Shown: positions 21,914-32,319 of the stretch, in pieces
How positions within the stretch are numbered: position 1 is the stretch's first letter
Layout of the letters: every line of letters starts with the position of its first letter
Assembly (NCBI GenBank): GCA_034359265.1
Contig: CP136893.1
Location: 23,816,001-23,880,000 of the forward strand
Source: Canna indica
Taxonomy: Eukaryota > Streptophyta > Magnoliopsida > Zingiberales > Cannaceae
DNA: 64,000 bases
Reading direction: 5' to 3'
Notes under the pieces: generated by a model
The model's input: the letters and a program-made list of their open reading frames with translations, nothing else
Databases searched by the model: none
Told to the model about the DNA's origin: nothing
Position numbers and translations under genes: made by a program

Positions 21914-22855
21914 TGTTAGTGTTTGGCTTTTTTTTGTATGTTGGCTATATTTGGCAAAAGAAGCTTTTTGGTGGTTTCTCAGTTTTTGCATAGTCTAGGA
22001 CAGTTTCAACTGCTTCTTGTATCAATGGTTTTCTGGAGATGATGGCAGTTTCACATATGAAGAGACAATTTTTAACTGCCTACAGTCTATGGTATTTTGG
22101 ACAGTTTTTGGTGCGAATATGATGGATGATGATCTTCTGGTTTAATGATGATTTTCTTGATATTTCTGGTCATTTAATCATTATTATTTATGCTTGCATT
22201 CAGTTGAGTTTTTCTATTATTTATTTCCAAGAGTTACTGTTTGCTTAAATGATCATATATTTATGATGCTTATTTATGTTGACTATTTCAAACTGAAGTC
22301 TGCGAAGAAATGAGTGATTGAAGTAAGCATTTATTCAGATCCTTTAGTTCTCACATATAAATACTGGTGAAGGGATCTATTGTCGATATCTTCATTGTGC
22401 AAATACTATGTTGCCAGTTTTATAGGAGTTAAGAGTGCTTAGTGCAAATAAGGCAACAACCTACTCATTATATCTTCATGTTGAGATAATGGTGGGCTGC
22501 TAACTCATTACAATACAAGGATTGTGTGGAGGACAAGACTCTGTGGCTGGGATGTCATAGAGAGGTAAGTCGGTATGTACTTGTAATAACAATAGGTTTT
22601 GTTATTGTAGTTGGATTTGAGAGTGTGAAATTCTAGAGCTAGAAGTTGTACTTTCTGATAGTTGATTGGGCATTTGTCCGGTGAGTGCCCCGTAGATTAG
22701 GTGACATGGTTTGTCACTGAACTGCGTAAATAAATACTTGTGTTTGCGTATGTTTATTTTGTTTCTTACTTTGCTAGTTAAGGTAGTTGTTATAGCATTT
22801 GCAATTTCCTATGCAATTGTCATTTACAGGAGTTCCCTAAGAGACCTTATTGTCA
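21914..22855 (+). mobile_element. Sirevirus 5' LTR
   Basis: 942 bp, TG...CA. Compared with the 3' LTR it retains about 118 bp (near 22580-22700) that the 3' LTR lacks. Confidence 0.85.
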
Positions 22856-22857
22856 TT

Positions 22858-22869
22858 TGGTATCATAGC
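22858..22869 (+). other. Sirevirus primer-binding site
   Basis: TGGTATCATAGC, two nucleotides after the LTR. Complementary to initiator tRNA-Met except one position. Confidence 0.8.
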
Positions 22870-22930
22870 GGTTGTGCTAACTTTTACCTCCACAAGATCA
22901 TTGGTGTGTCTCTTATATTTCAGGCTCAAG

Positions 22931-23677
22931 ATGGAAGGAATGCCATTGGAAAATTCTATCAATGTTCCTCCACTTCTTGTTAGAGCAAACAATGCTTATT
23001 GGAAGGCTCGGATAAGAGCTTTCATCAAGTCCATTGATGATCATTGTTGGGACACTATAGAAGAAGCCTATACTCCTCCAAATATTAAGGGGACTAACAA
23101 GAAGCCAATGAACCAGTATACTATAGCAAAAGTTATTGCTATAAACTACGATAACAAGGCCCTGAATGAAATTTTCAATGGGGTTGATCCCTCTTAATTC
23201 AAACTTATCTCGGTGTATACTCTTGCAAAGAAAGTTTGGGAGATGTTGGAAACAAATCATAAAGGATCCTTGACTCTTCGTAAGTCAAAGGTTGAAATTC
23301 TCAATACCAGATTTGAGAACCTAAAAATGGGGGAAGATGAAAGCATTCAAGACTTTCATGGGTGTATCAAAGATTTAATGAACAATGCTTCCAACCTTGG
23401 AGAGCCATTCTCTCAAGAAAATTTGGTAAGAAAAGTTCTAAGATCCATGTCTACCAAATTTGACATGAAGGCTGCTGCTATAGGTGAAGTTCATGATCCC
23501 TCAACCATTACCCTTGATACCTTGATGAGTAAACTTGAAACATATGAGTTGAAACTGTCTGAGAAATACTCATATAAAGAGAAAAGGAGGGATTTCTACG
23601 GGCTAAGAAGAAGCAAAATCAGAATTCACAGTTCAAATAGCAGTTTCAACCGCCCATTTCAACTGACTCCAAAATAA
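22931..23677 (+). pseudogene. Sirevirus gag (broken)
   Basis: Begins MEGMPLENSINVPPLL at 22931, just downstream of the primer-binding site. It contains the UBN2-type gag features NNAYWKARIRAFIKS, KKVWEMLETNHKG and ENLKMGEDESIQDFH. A stop after the frame ending 23197 splits it, and the reading frame resumes at 23213. The encoded role is the capsid-like particle protein. Confidence 0.8.
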
Positions 23678-23699
23678 GTTCTTCCTTTGGTGAAAATAG

Positions 23700-24440
23700 A
23701 AGAACTTAATATTTTGCTGATAAGTCTGATCTTAAACAGAAGTCTAAAGGTGTTCAGTGCTTTGAATGTGAAGGATATGAACATATCAGATCTAAATGTC
23801 CAAATATACAGAAAAAGCTCAAGAAGTCTTTTATAGTTACATGGAGTGATGATGAAGAAGAAGATGACATAGAAGAATCTGAGCAAGGAAACTATAGAAC
23901 TTTTGCTGCCTGCATAGATGACACCGTTCAAATTGCCTGTAACACAGACATTGATGATGAACAAAACAAAAAAATAGTGTGCTGATAGTCGTGAAGAAGC
24001 CTATCAAGAGATGTTTGATAAATGGGTTGAAGTGACAGAACTCAATAAGATCCTCAAAAATCAAAACAAACTCTTGGTTGATCAAAAAAGGAAACTTTAG
24101 GAGGAAGTTGAGACCTTCCAAAGACAGATTGCTGAAAAATCTGATAAAGAGTTCAAGTTGATTTCTGAACTTGAAAAAATAAAGAAAGAAGTCAGAATGA
24201 TGAATTCCACTAGTACTCTAAATAAAATTTTAAGTGCAAGAAAATCTCCTTCTAATTATGGTAGACTTGGATACACTAGTTCGAGGCAGTTGAAACTCCA
24301 GTCTCAACTGCCTATTCGAAAGAAGAACTTCTATAAAGATTCCTCAAGTCATCAATAGTCCACTACAAGGAAGGGAAGTAGAGTATCCACATGTTACTAT
24401 TGTAAGTGTAGAGGATACATAATTGCAAATTGTCTCAAGC
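23700..24440 (+). pseudogene. Sirevirus gag C-terminal part with zinc knuckles and coiled coil
   Basis: A CX2CX4HX4C knuckle (CFECEGYEHIRSKC, about 23758-23799) is followed by an acidic stretch, a Lys/Glu-rich coiled-coil-like segment (about 23990-24200) and a second knuckle-like motif with its histidine changed (CYYCKCRGYIIANC, about 24392-24433). Stops interrupt it. Confidence 0.7.
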
Positions 24441-24463
24441 TTGCTGACAAACTAAGGAGAAAG

Positions 24464-25685
24464 ATGCATGAAAATCTTCCAAACCAGAAAGTTAAACACG
24501 TATGGGTAAGGAAAATTGATCTAAATTGCAAAGTTGATTTTTTGTCAAAGCTTGTTTCTTCTCTTGGATCATGGTATTTCGACAATGGTTGTTCTCAGCA
24601 TATGTCGACTGGGAATTCAGAAAATCTAAAAAACATCCAGAAATATGAAGGTGCAATTGTAACAATTGGAGATGGAAGACATGGAAATATTATAGGAGTT
24701 GGAACACTCAATGTTCTAGGAATTTATAGTTTGAAAGATGTCCTGCTGGTGGATGGTCTCAAGGCCAATATTGTGAGTATCAATCAATTGTGTGACCAAA
24801 ATTTAAATATTCAATTCAACAAAAACAATTGCAAGGTCTTCGATAAAGATGGTGATTGTATTTTTGAAGAGAGTAGATCTAGAGATAACTGTTATAAGAT
24901 TGCCTATTCTTCAATCTGTATTTTAATTATTTTCTCTGATATAAATTTATGGCATAGAAGGTTAGGTCATGTCAATTACAAGGACCTAAACAAACTTGTT
25001 AGTGCTAGAGTTGTTAGCGGAATCCCTAAGCTTTCAGGAGAACCAAAATTAGTTTGTGGCCATTGGCAAGAGGGAAAGCAGACAAGACAATCTCATAAGG
25101 ATTTGCAACTAGTGACCACATCAAAGCCTCTAGAACTTCTTCACTTGGACTTGGTTGGTCCTATGGAGGTTGAAAGCATTGGAGGTGGCCATTGGCAAGA
25201 GGGAAAGCAGACAAGACAATCTCATAAGGATTTGCAACTAGTGACCACATCAAAGCCTCTAGAACTTCTTCACTTGGACTTGGTTGGTCCTATGGAGGTT
25301 GAAAGCATTGGAGGTAAAAAGTATGTTCATGTTTGTGTAGATGATTACTCACATTTCATTTGGACAGAATTTCTAAGGGAGAAGTCCAATGCCTTCAACA
25401 ACTTCAAATCTTTATATATGTCTGAGACTTCAGAATGAATAATAACTTCCTATTCTAAAGGTGATCAGAATAAGAAATGATTATGAGAGAGAGTTTGAGA
25501 ACATTTCATTCTCTGAATTTTGTGATGAAAATGGAATACTACATCAATTTTCTACTCCAAAGACTCCTCAACAGAATGGTGTTGTTGAAAGGAAGAACCG
25601 TACTATCCAAGAAATGACATGGGTCATGCTAAATTTCAAGAAGATTTCTAAGAAATTTTGGGCTGAAGCAATCAATACAGCTTGA
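24464..25685 (+). pseudogene. Sirevirus protease and integrase (broken)
   Basis: The protease region has WYFDNGCSQHM, where family members usually have DSG, so its active site is probably altered. It is followed by a GAG-pre-integrase segment, LHLDLVGPMEVESIGG and VDDYSHFIW of the integrase core, and, after a stop near 25437, QFSTPKTPQQNGVVERKN in a second frame. A 129-bp in-frame tandem duplication (25057-25314) repeats 43 residues around the start of the core. Confidence 0.85.
25057..25314 (+). repeat. In-frame 129-bp tandem duplication in integrase
   Basis: Two copies, 25057-25185 and 25186-25314, virtually identical, so recent. The reading frame is preserved across both. Confidence 0.9.
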
Positions 25686-26203
25686 TACATTATAAATAGA
25701 GCATATCTCTGAGCAAAAACTACAAAAATACATTATGAATTATAAAAGGGAAGAAAACCTAATCTTACATATTTTCATGTTTTTGGCAGCAGGTGCAATA
25801 TGCTAAATGATAGGGAATATCTTGAAAAGATGCAAAGCAAAAGTGATGAAGCAATATTTCTTGGCTATTCAACAAACAACAAAGCTTATAGAGTCTATAA
25901 CAAGCACACTCAAACTATTTTGGAGTCACCAAATGTGAAAGTTGATGACTCATAGATCTACCAGACTCTGACTGTTGATGAGAAAGTAGTTGAAACTGTT
26001 GATAAGATTGCCCAGGACTCTTCAAAGACAACAAAATAGACAATTGAAACCGTTGATTCAACAGATTTTGGCACTAATCAAGAAAACGAAAATACAACTG
26101 AAAAGTCAGCAAGAGCTCTCAAGAATCATCCACTGGAGAATGTAACTGGAGATGTACATAAAGGAGTCAAGACCAGAATTAGTCCAATAAGAGTGATAAT
26201 GAT

Positions 26204-27342
26204 ATGATCAGATATTCTTGCTACACCTCTACTGTTGAACCCATAAACATCAAGGAAACCTTAAAAGATGAATTATGGACCATAGCTATGCAAAAAGAAC
26301 TGCAACCGTTTATTAAAAATGATGTTTGGGAATTGGTTCCAAGACCTACAGGTGTCAATGCGATTGGAACCAAGTGGGTCTTCAAAAACAAGATTGATGA
26401 AATAGGAAATATCACAAGAAACAAGGCTAGACTTGTTGCTCAAGGCTATAATCAAATTGGAAGTCTGAATTATGATGAAACCTTTGCACCTATTGCAAGA
26501 TTGGAGTCCATCAGGTTACAAAAGAGGAAGAGCTAATCAGGCCTTATTCATAAAGAAGAATGAGTCTCAACTAGTAATTGTTCAGATTTATGTTGATGAT
26601 ATTATTTTTGGTTCAACTTCTGAAATGTTTGCTAAACAATTTGTGGGTGATATGAAATCAGAATTTGAGATGAGCATGGTTGGGGAAATAAGTTATTTTC
26701 CCAGTCTTCAGGTTAAGCAATCTAAAGAAGGAATATTCATTTCTCGGAGTAAGTATGCTAATAATCTAGCTCACAAGTTTGGACTAAATAGTTCTAAGGC
26801 AGTTAGAACTCTTATCTCTACTCATGAAAAATTGACCAAAGGTGATGAAGGGTATCAAACAAATCCTAAGGAGTCTCGTCTTCAAGCAGTTAAGAGAATT
26901 CTCAAGTATGTAAAAGGTACGTTGGGTTCTGGTCTTTGGTATTCAGTTGATTGCAATCCTTGTCTAGTTGGATATACAAATCAGATTGGGATGATAATAT
27001 TGATGACATAAAGAGTACTTCATATGGTTGTTTTTATGTTGGACCAAATCTTGTGGACTGGTTGAGCAAGAAGCAAAATTCTATCTCTCTTTCTTCAGCA
27101 AAGGCAGAATCTTGGCAGCAAACAGTTGCAGTACACAGTTAATCTGAATAAGGAGCATGTTACTTGATTATGGTCTTAATCAAGAAGAGATATTTCATTA
27201 TATCAGGGAGTTAGTAGAAAGGAGGCAGTTGCAATTGGAGTACATTGCAACAGAGACACAAGTGACAAATATCTTCACAAAAGATTTAAATGATGAGAGG
27301 CTTGAGCAGTTGAGGTTTGCTCTTGAATTATGTGTAATATGA
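26204..27342 (+). pseudogene. Sirevirus reverse transcriptase and RNase H (broken)
   Basis: N-terminal RT in 26204-26520 (NDVWELVPRPTG, GTKWVFKNKID, ARLVAQGYNQ, YDETFAPIARLESIR). A junction near 26515 skips part of RT, after which IVQIYVDDIIFGST gives the YVDD catalytic motif. RNase H-like sequence follows (CNPCLVGYTNQIG, LVDWLSKKQNSISLSSAKAE, ATETQVTNIFTKDL). Several stops and frameshifts. Confidence 0.85.
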
Positions 27343-27939
27343 CACATTTTATTTCGAGTTGAAATAAATAAATAGGTTTTTATTGTGATGAAAATGAAAG
27401 AGTTTTCTGTTTTATTCATTCTTTTCATCACTTATTAATGAAGACAATCTCTTATGCCTTTTGCCTCAAATTTTGGCCGGAGTATGGATGCCTTCCTTGT
27501 TGCCCGCAAGTGTGGCCCTATTTGGTGAAATTTTTTAGATGAGAATTGGTTGCAGGTATCTTGACAAAAGACTTTAAGTGGAGAGAAGTCTGACAAATTG
27601 AATCAGCTCTAGGACAATGTATCATTTGATACATCTTTTTATGAGAAAGTGAGATATTTGAAAAGTCTCTCAAATCCTTTTAGGACAGTGTGTCATGTGA
27701 TGCATCTCTTGTTCATTGAAGATTTATTCACCCTTTTTATTGATTTCGGCTACCGTTTTTTTTGTAACTTCAACTCTCCTTTTGTTGCTCTTTAATTTTT
27801 TCTTCGACGAGAGGCTGGTTTTAATGAGGATTTAAACTGATGGGACTTCTATCAGCATCCTAGCGTTGCAACTCGGTTCAATGTCTTGATAAATTAATCG
27901 TCAGTTTCACTCATCCTCTTATCTATTTAATTAGAAGTT

Positions 27940-28260
27940 TTGATGTTGGGAAGTAAAAATATCAAGATGAGCTTTGAGAAAGAGTCGACTGCTTTCTTGG
28001 CTAAAGAGATGGTGTTTTCAAGACTTCCGAAGAAAACCGAAACACATGTTCAATCTCCAACTCCTGATAAAAAGTCTTCTTCTTCTACCTCTAAAGGTAA
28101 AAATCTTAGAAATAAATCACAGGGAAAAGATGTTGACCGTCATGATAGAGGTATTGTATCTGTAATCCTCAAAATTCTTTTCTGTGTTTCCTAGTCCTGA
28201 GGGGGAGGAATTATCTTCTGAGGGGGAGGATAAAGATGAAGTCAATTTTTTCTTCTAGAT
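27940..28260 (+). pseudogene. Post-pol region of the Sirevirus (env-like position)
   Basis: A Ser/Lys-rich open frame of 84 codons (27940-28194) lies between RNase H and the 3' LTR, where many Sireviruses carry an extra ORF. No domain recognised. Confidence 0.4.
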
Positions 28261-28883
28261 CTGATATTTTTTTGCTAATGAATAATCACAGTTGAAACTG
28301 AATCTGGAGTAGTTAAAACTACTGTTAAAAGGCTTGTAAACGTGCTTGTTCCAACTGCTGCTAATGTAACTTCAGCCCTTGCATCCATAGCCTTGGACCT
28401 TTATCCGACTCCTAGATCCTCAGTAGAAAGAGCTATTTGTGATGACCTGTTTAAATAATAGGTGACTTTGGCAGAGCTCCATCTGCAAGTAATTAATATT
28501 TGTTGAGAAAAAAATTCTTGAATATTTCATAGCTAGTACTGCCGAATCTGCATATTACATAGACGGTTTGACCATTCCAGACGGCTCTGGATGACTACTT
28601 TATCTCCTTTGGCTTATTATGCCAAAAAGGGGGAGATAAATGGGGTGTCTCTGAAGAAAATAAAGTCTAGTCTAGTCTAGTCTGGTCTTGTCAACTTCTA
28701 TCTTTTGGCTGAGTCTAGTCTATTGTCTGATTGTATTTTTTTTGTTTTACTATGGTGGTTGTGACTCTGTGTGACACTATGTTTGTATAACTTGATAGTT
28801 ATTGTTTATCTGTGATTATTATCTTCTTCTATAAGTTGATTACGACATGTTGGGTTTTGGCCAAATAAACTAAAGGGGGAGAA
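28197..28883 (+). other. Multiple polypurine tracts before Sirevirus 3' LTR
   Basis: CTGAGGGGGAGGA occurs twice near 28197-28232, GCCAAAAAGGGGGAGATAAA at 28621-28640, and TAAAGGGGGAGAA at 28871-28883 directly before the LTR. Repeated purine tracts are a recognised Sirevirus feature. Confidence 0.75.
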
Positions 28884-29707
28884 TGTTAGTGTTTCACTCT
28901 CTTTTTTGTATGTTGGCTATATTTGGCAAAAGAAGCTTTTTGGTGATTTCTTAATTTTTGCACAGTCTAGGATAGTTTCAACTGCTTCTTCTGCCAATGG
29001 TTTTTTGGAGATGATGACAATTTCAAATATGAAGAGACACTTTTCAACTACCTACAGTTTATGGTATTCTGGACAGTTTTTGGTGCGAATATGATGGCTG
29101 ATGATCTTCTGGGTTAATGATGATTCCCTTGATATTTACGGTCATTTAATCATCATTACTTATGCTTGCGATCAATTGAGTTTTGAAGAGTTTTTATATT
29201 CTCTATTTCCAGGCATTACTATTTGCTTAAACGATCATATGTTTTTGATGTCTATTTATGTTGACTATTTCAAACTGAAGTCTGCGAAGAGGTGAGTGAT
29301 TGAAGTCAACATTTATTCAGATCCTTCAGTTCTCACATATAAATATTGGTGAAGGGATCTGTTGTCGATATTTCCATTGTGCAAATACTCTATTGCCAGT
29401 TTTATAGGAGTTGAGATTGCTTAGTGTAAAGAAGGCAACAACCTACTCATTATATCTTCATGTTGAGATGATGGTGGGCTGCTAACTCATTACAAAACAA
29501 GGATTGTGTGGAGGACAGGACTCTATGGCTGGGATGTCATAGAGAGGCAAGTACGTATATACTTGTGACATGGTTTGTCACTGAACTGCGTAAACAAATA
29601 CTTATGTTTGTGTATGTTTATTTTGTTACTTAAGGCAGTTGTTATAACAGTTGTAACTTCCTATGCAATTGTCATTTATAGAAGTTCCCTAAGAGACCTT
29701 ATTGTCA
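28884..29707 (+). mobile_element. Sirevirus 3' LTR
   Basis: 824 bp, TGTTAG...TTGTCA, matching the 5' LTR apart from substitutions and an internal deletion of about 118 bp. Confidence 0.85.
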
Positions 29708-29851
29708 TAAGCTAAGAGGAGGAGGCCAAAAAAGACTCGTTGCAACGGGCAAAAAATTACCCGTTGATGCTGCCCAATCGGTGGCCGGCCGAGCGATCGA
29801 CCATCGACCGGAGGCCACTGTCTAATTCGAGTCTCCATCAGTCAGTGACTA

Positions 29852-29891
29852 GCTGATGGTCGGTCGATTGGCTCGTCGACCGACCATCAGC
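29852..29891. repeat. Perfect 16-bp inverted repeat
   Basis: GCTGATGGTCGGTCGA and its reverse complement separated by 8 nt, within the minus-strand Sirevirus LTR. It can form a cruciform or hairpin. Confidence 0.85.
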
Positions 29892-30229
29892 CGACAACCT
29901 AAAAACAGCCCAGTTAGCTAAATTTTCTCCGCGATGTTCGTTTCTAGGTTTCATTTTTGGGTTTTGACTTCGAACATATTACAAATAGGTTGACTTAATG
30001 CCTTAGAAGGATTTTACAATCATTTCAAAGTTCTAGACCAAACTTTCGACTTGATCGCCCTCGAAGCCATCGACACTTGAATTTCCACAATTCTTTTGTG
30101 ATTTTCCTACGAACTTCATGTGCATATCAATCGCTCAACCTAAGATCAAACACCTGATAAACTCATTAGGATAAGTTTGCTATCATCAAAATCAAGATGG
30201 TGACCAAGATTGAAAACCTTAGGCTAACA

Positions 30230-30246
30230 ATCTCCCTATTTTTGAT
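30230..30246 (-). other. Polypurine tract of minus-strand Sirevirus
   Basis: Minus-strand CAAAAATAGGGAGATT just before its 3' LTR. Confidence 0.8.
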
Positions 30247-32319
30247 GATGACAAACTTCTCAATGATACTTTGGAATAATAAGCACAAAGACATCACAAG
30301 TGTCAAGATATGTCAAGAGGGTTATAAATAATCAACTATCAGATATTCGAAAGCCATTTAATCGATAAAGACTAAGTTTCCGATTTTTTTATAAAGATGA
30401 ACCCAAAATCATATGAAATTGAATTCTCAATGAAACTTTTCCAAACTTTTTTCAGTGGAAACAAAATTTTTCAAGCAAAGTACAGAAACAAGAATTTTCC
30501 AAAAACTTATTTTCTTCATTTTTTAATAAATCAGTGAGATTTCCATATTTTTGCTTTATTGAAAGATACTTATTTTTCACAATAATTTCTAATTTTGATC
30601 AAACTTGCATATGACTAAGATATGATCATTCTAATCATGTACACAAAGTTTCAATTACTAAAAGGAGTCCCAAAGATTACTCGAATAACTTGCCACTCTT
30701 TTGATCAAGAATCAACATTATATATCAAGAAATTGTCGGCAAGTCATTTTCCTAAATACTCATGAATTTTTATATAGACACAAATATATACTTTATCATG
30801 AGCAAGGTGCAAGAGTCTCTGCATGCTTTATGAGGTATCATACTACATGGTGCAAAGATGAAACTACTACCTCATAGATTTTTCAAGTGTTTAGCATGTG
30901 TTCTCTAAAACTTTTGCCTCCTAATCAATACTCAACTTGCAAGTAATTGAGTCATAAATAGCACAATAGACATTTTCTTACTTAGCAAGTTCATAAACTA
31001 GATAATAAAGGAAAGTCAAGTTTATTTCTCAAAAGTCAAATTTTGCTAACTAGTGGGGATTTATTTTAAAAAATATAATTAAAAATAAAATCAAAATGAA
31101 TCAAGGAGATCTTAAGAAGTGAAAACATTTTAAAATCAAAATCTTGAACCCTTCCTAAGGTTGAAAACCAACACAGTCACAATTAGCCAAGATTTGAAAA
31201 CCAAATGTTGCATAGACCCATTATGAGTCACAAATGGCCTCCAAGGAGACCGAAAATAAAGTGAGAAATTGAAATCCAAACTTGATACCACAAAGATGAT
31301 AATCAAAGATAAACAAGTAGAATCAAGTATCAAGTGAATACTAAATAAAGCACATACACAATTCATCAAACTCCAATAGTAATGTAGGCAAGAATAGAGT
31401 TAGGAGTTGATACCGATCACATTTGTCATGAAGTTGCAATCAAGTTATTTCCTCTTTCTCTAATTTCCAAGCAACTCCAATCCATCAATGTGTCTTAATT
31501 CATTTAAGTGTAGTTCCCCCCCTACATTCAAGCATGAAAATTTTGGTACCCAAATTTCTTTGGGTCCTTGGGGGTGAGAAACTTTTGGAACCTAAAATGA
31601 TTTAGCATTGGGGTTCCTTTTCAAGACACAATCCCTAACCATATATTCATACATGCCACAACATAGACAATGACCTTTAAATCTCGTAGATGCATGAGGA
31701 TGGACATGAATGTGTGGATGTGCATGGGAAGATATTTTTAGAAAATTTTGCATGAGAGGCATGGGCATACATATTTTTCATTTTCTAATTTAATGAAAGG
31801 AACTCATTCTTTAATGATAACATGCCAACATTCAAAATTTCAACTTGTGAGCATAATAAGGCATTTTCAATTTTCAATGAGTCATTCATATTTTGTAAAT
31901 CTACATTTTTCTTTTCTAAGGAATTTTTGTCGTTCTCTAGGATTTCAACCTTCATTATTGACTCATTACAAGAAAGCAAAAGATCATTATTTTGTTGTTC
32001 TAGCATTTTATTTTCCTTTTAAAGTTCCTTGAATTTTTTTCTAACAATATTAAATTCTTCATACATATGCTCAATTTTATTTTCTAATTCAACTTGAGTA
32101 AAAATATTATCACCTATAGTGATAGTGGGTACCTCATTGTCCTTTGTTATGAATCAAAGATTTGCATTCACCCTTGTGCTTTATTCCCCACTTGATGATG
32201 ACGACGACTAGCTTTCGTTCCAAATAGCCATTAGTCCTTTCTTCTTCATCCTTCTTCTTTTGTCTTTCTTTGAGGATGATGGGGAGATGAGTTTGGACTT
32301 AGGACAATCACTCTCCAAG
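30247..32319 (-). pseudogene. Interior of the minus-strand Sirevirus: gag C-terminal remnant
   Basis: On the minus strand, 32310-31780 holds an acidic/serine-rich segment after the zinc-knuckle region (KKGLMAIWNESSSSS) and a coiled-coil-like stretch rich in Leu/Glu/Asn (frame 31785-32006), as in Sirevirus gag. From about 31700 to 30247 the sequence is AT-rich, with a short FSPPRTQRNLGT-like remnant near 31560-31600. Integrase and RT are absent, so pol is deleted. Confidence 0.65.

Larger units (their letters stand above)
21914..29707 (+). mobile_element. Ty1/Copia Sirevirus-like element, complete but mutated
   Basis: LTRs 21914-22855 and 28884-29707 (TGTTAG...TTGTCA). It has a primer-binding site, gag with zinc knuckles, protease, integrase, RT, RNase H, a long region after pol, and several purine tracts before the 3' LTR, which is a Sirevirus hallmark. 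The 5' LTR contains a TCCGGTGA-type palindromic motif. Flanks TAACT and TAAGC are an imperfect duplication. Multiple stops and an RT deletion make it inactive. Confidence 0.88.
21239..30229 (-). mobile_element. Sirevirus 3' LTR (interrupted by a second Sirevirus)
   Basis: Made of 21239-21913 and 29708-30229. Both parts match the partner LTR at 38280-38923, which lacks about 550 bp in the middle. Confidence 0.82.

Noticed and set aside
28662..28690. TCTAG short tandem repeat
   Set aside because: Only a few units in a noncoding part of the Sirevirus. Not informative.
31136..31369. A 77-codon frame in the Sirevirus interior as a gene
   Set aside because: AT-rich noncoding-like translation with no domain and no conserved neighbour.
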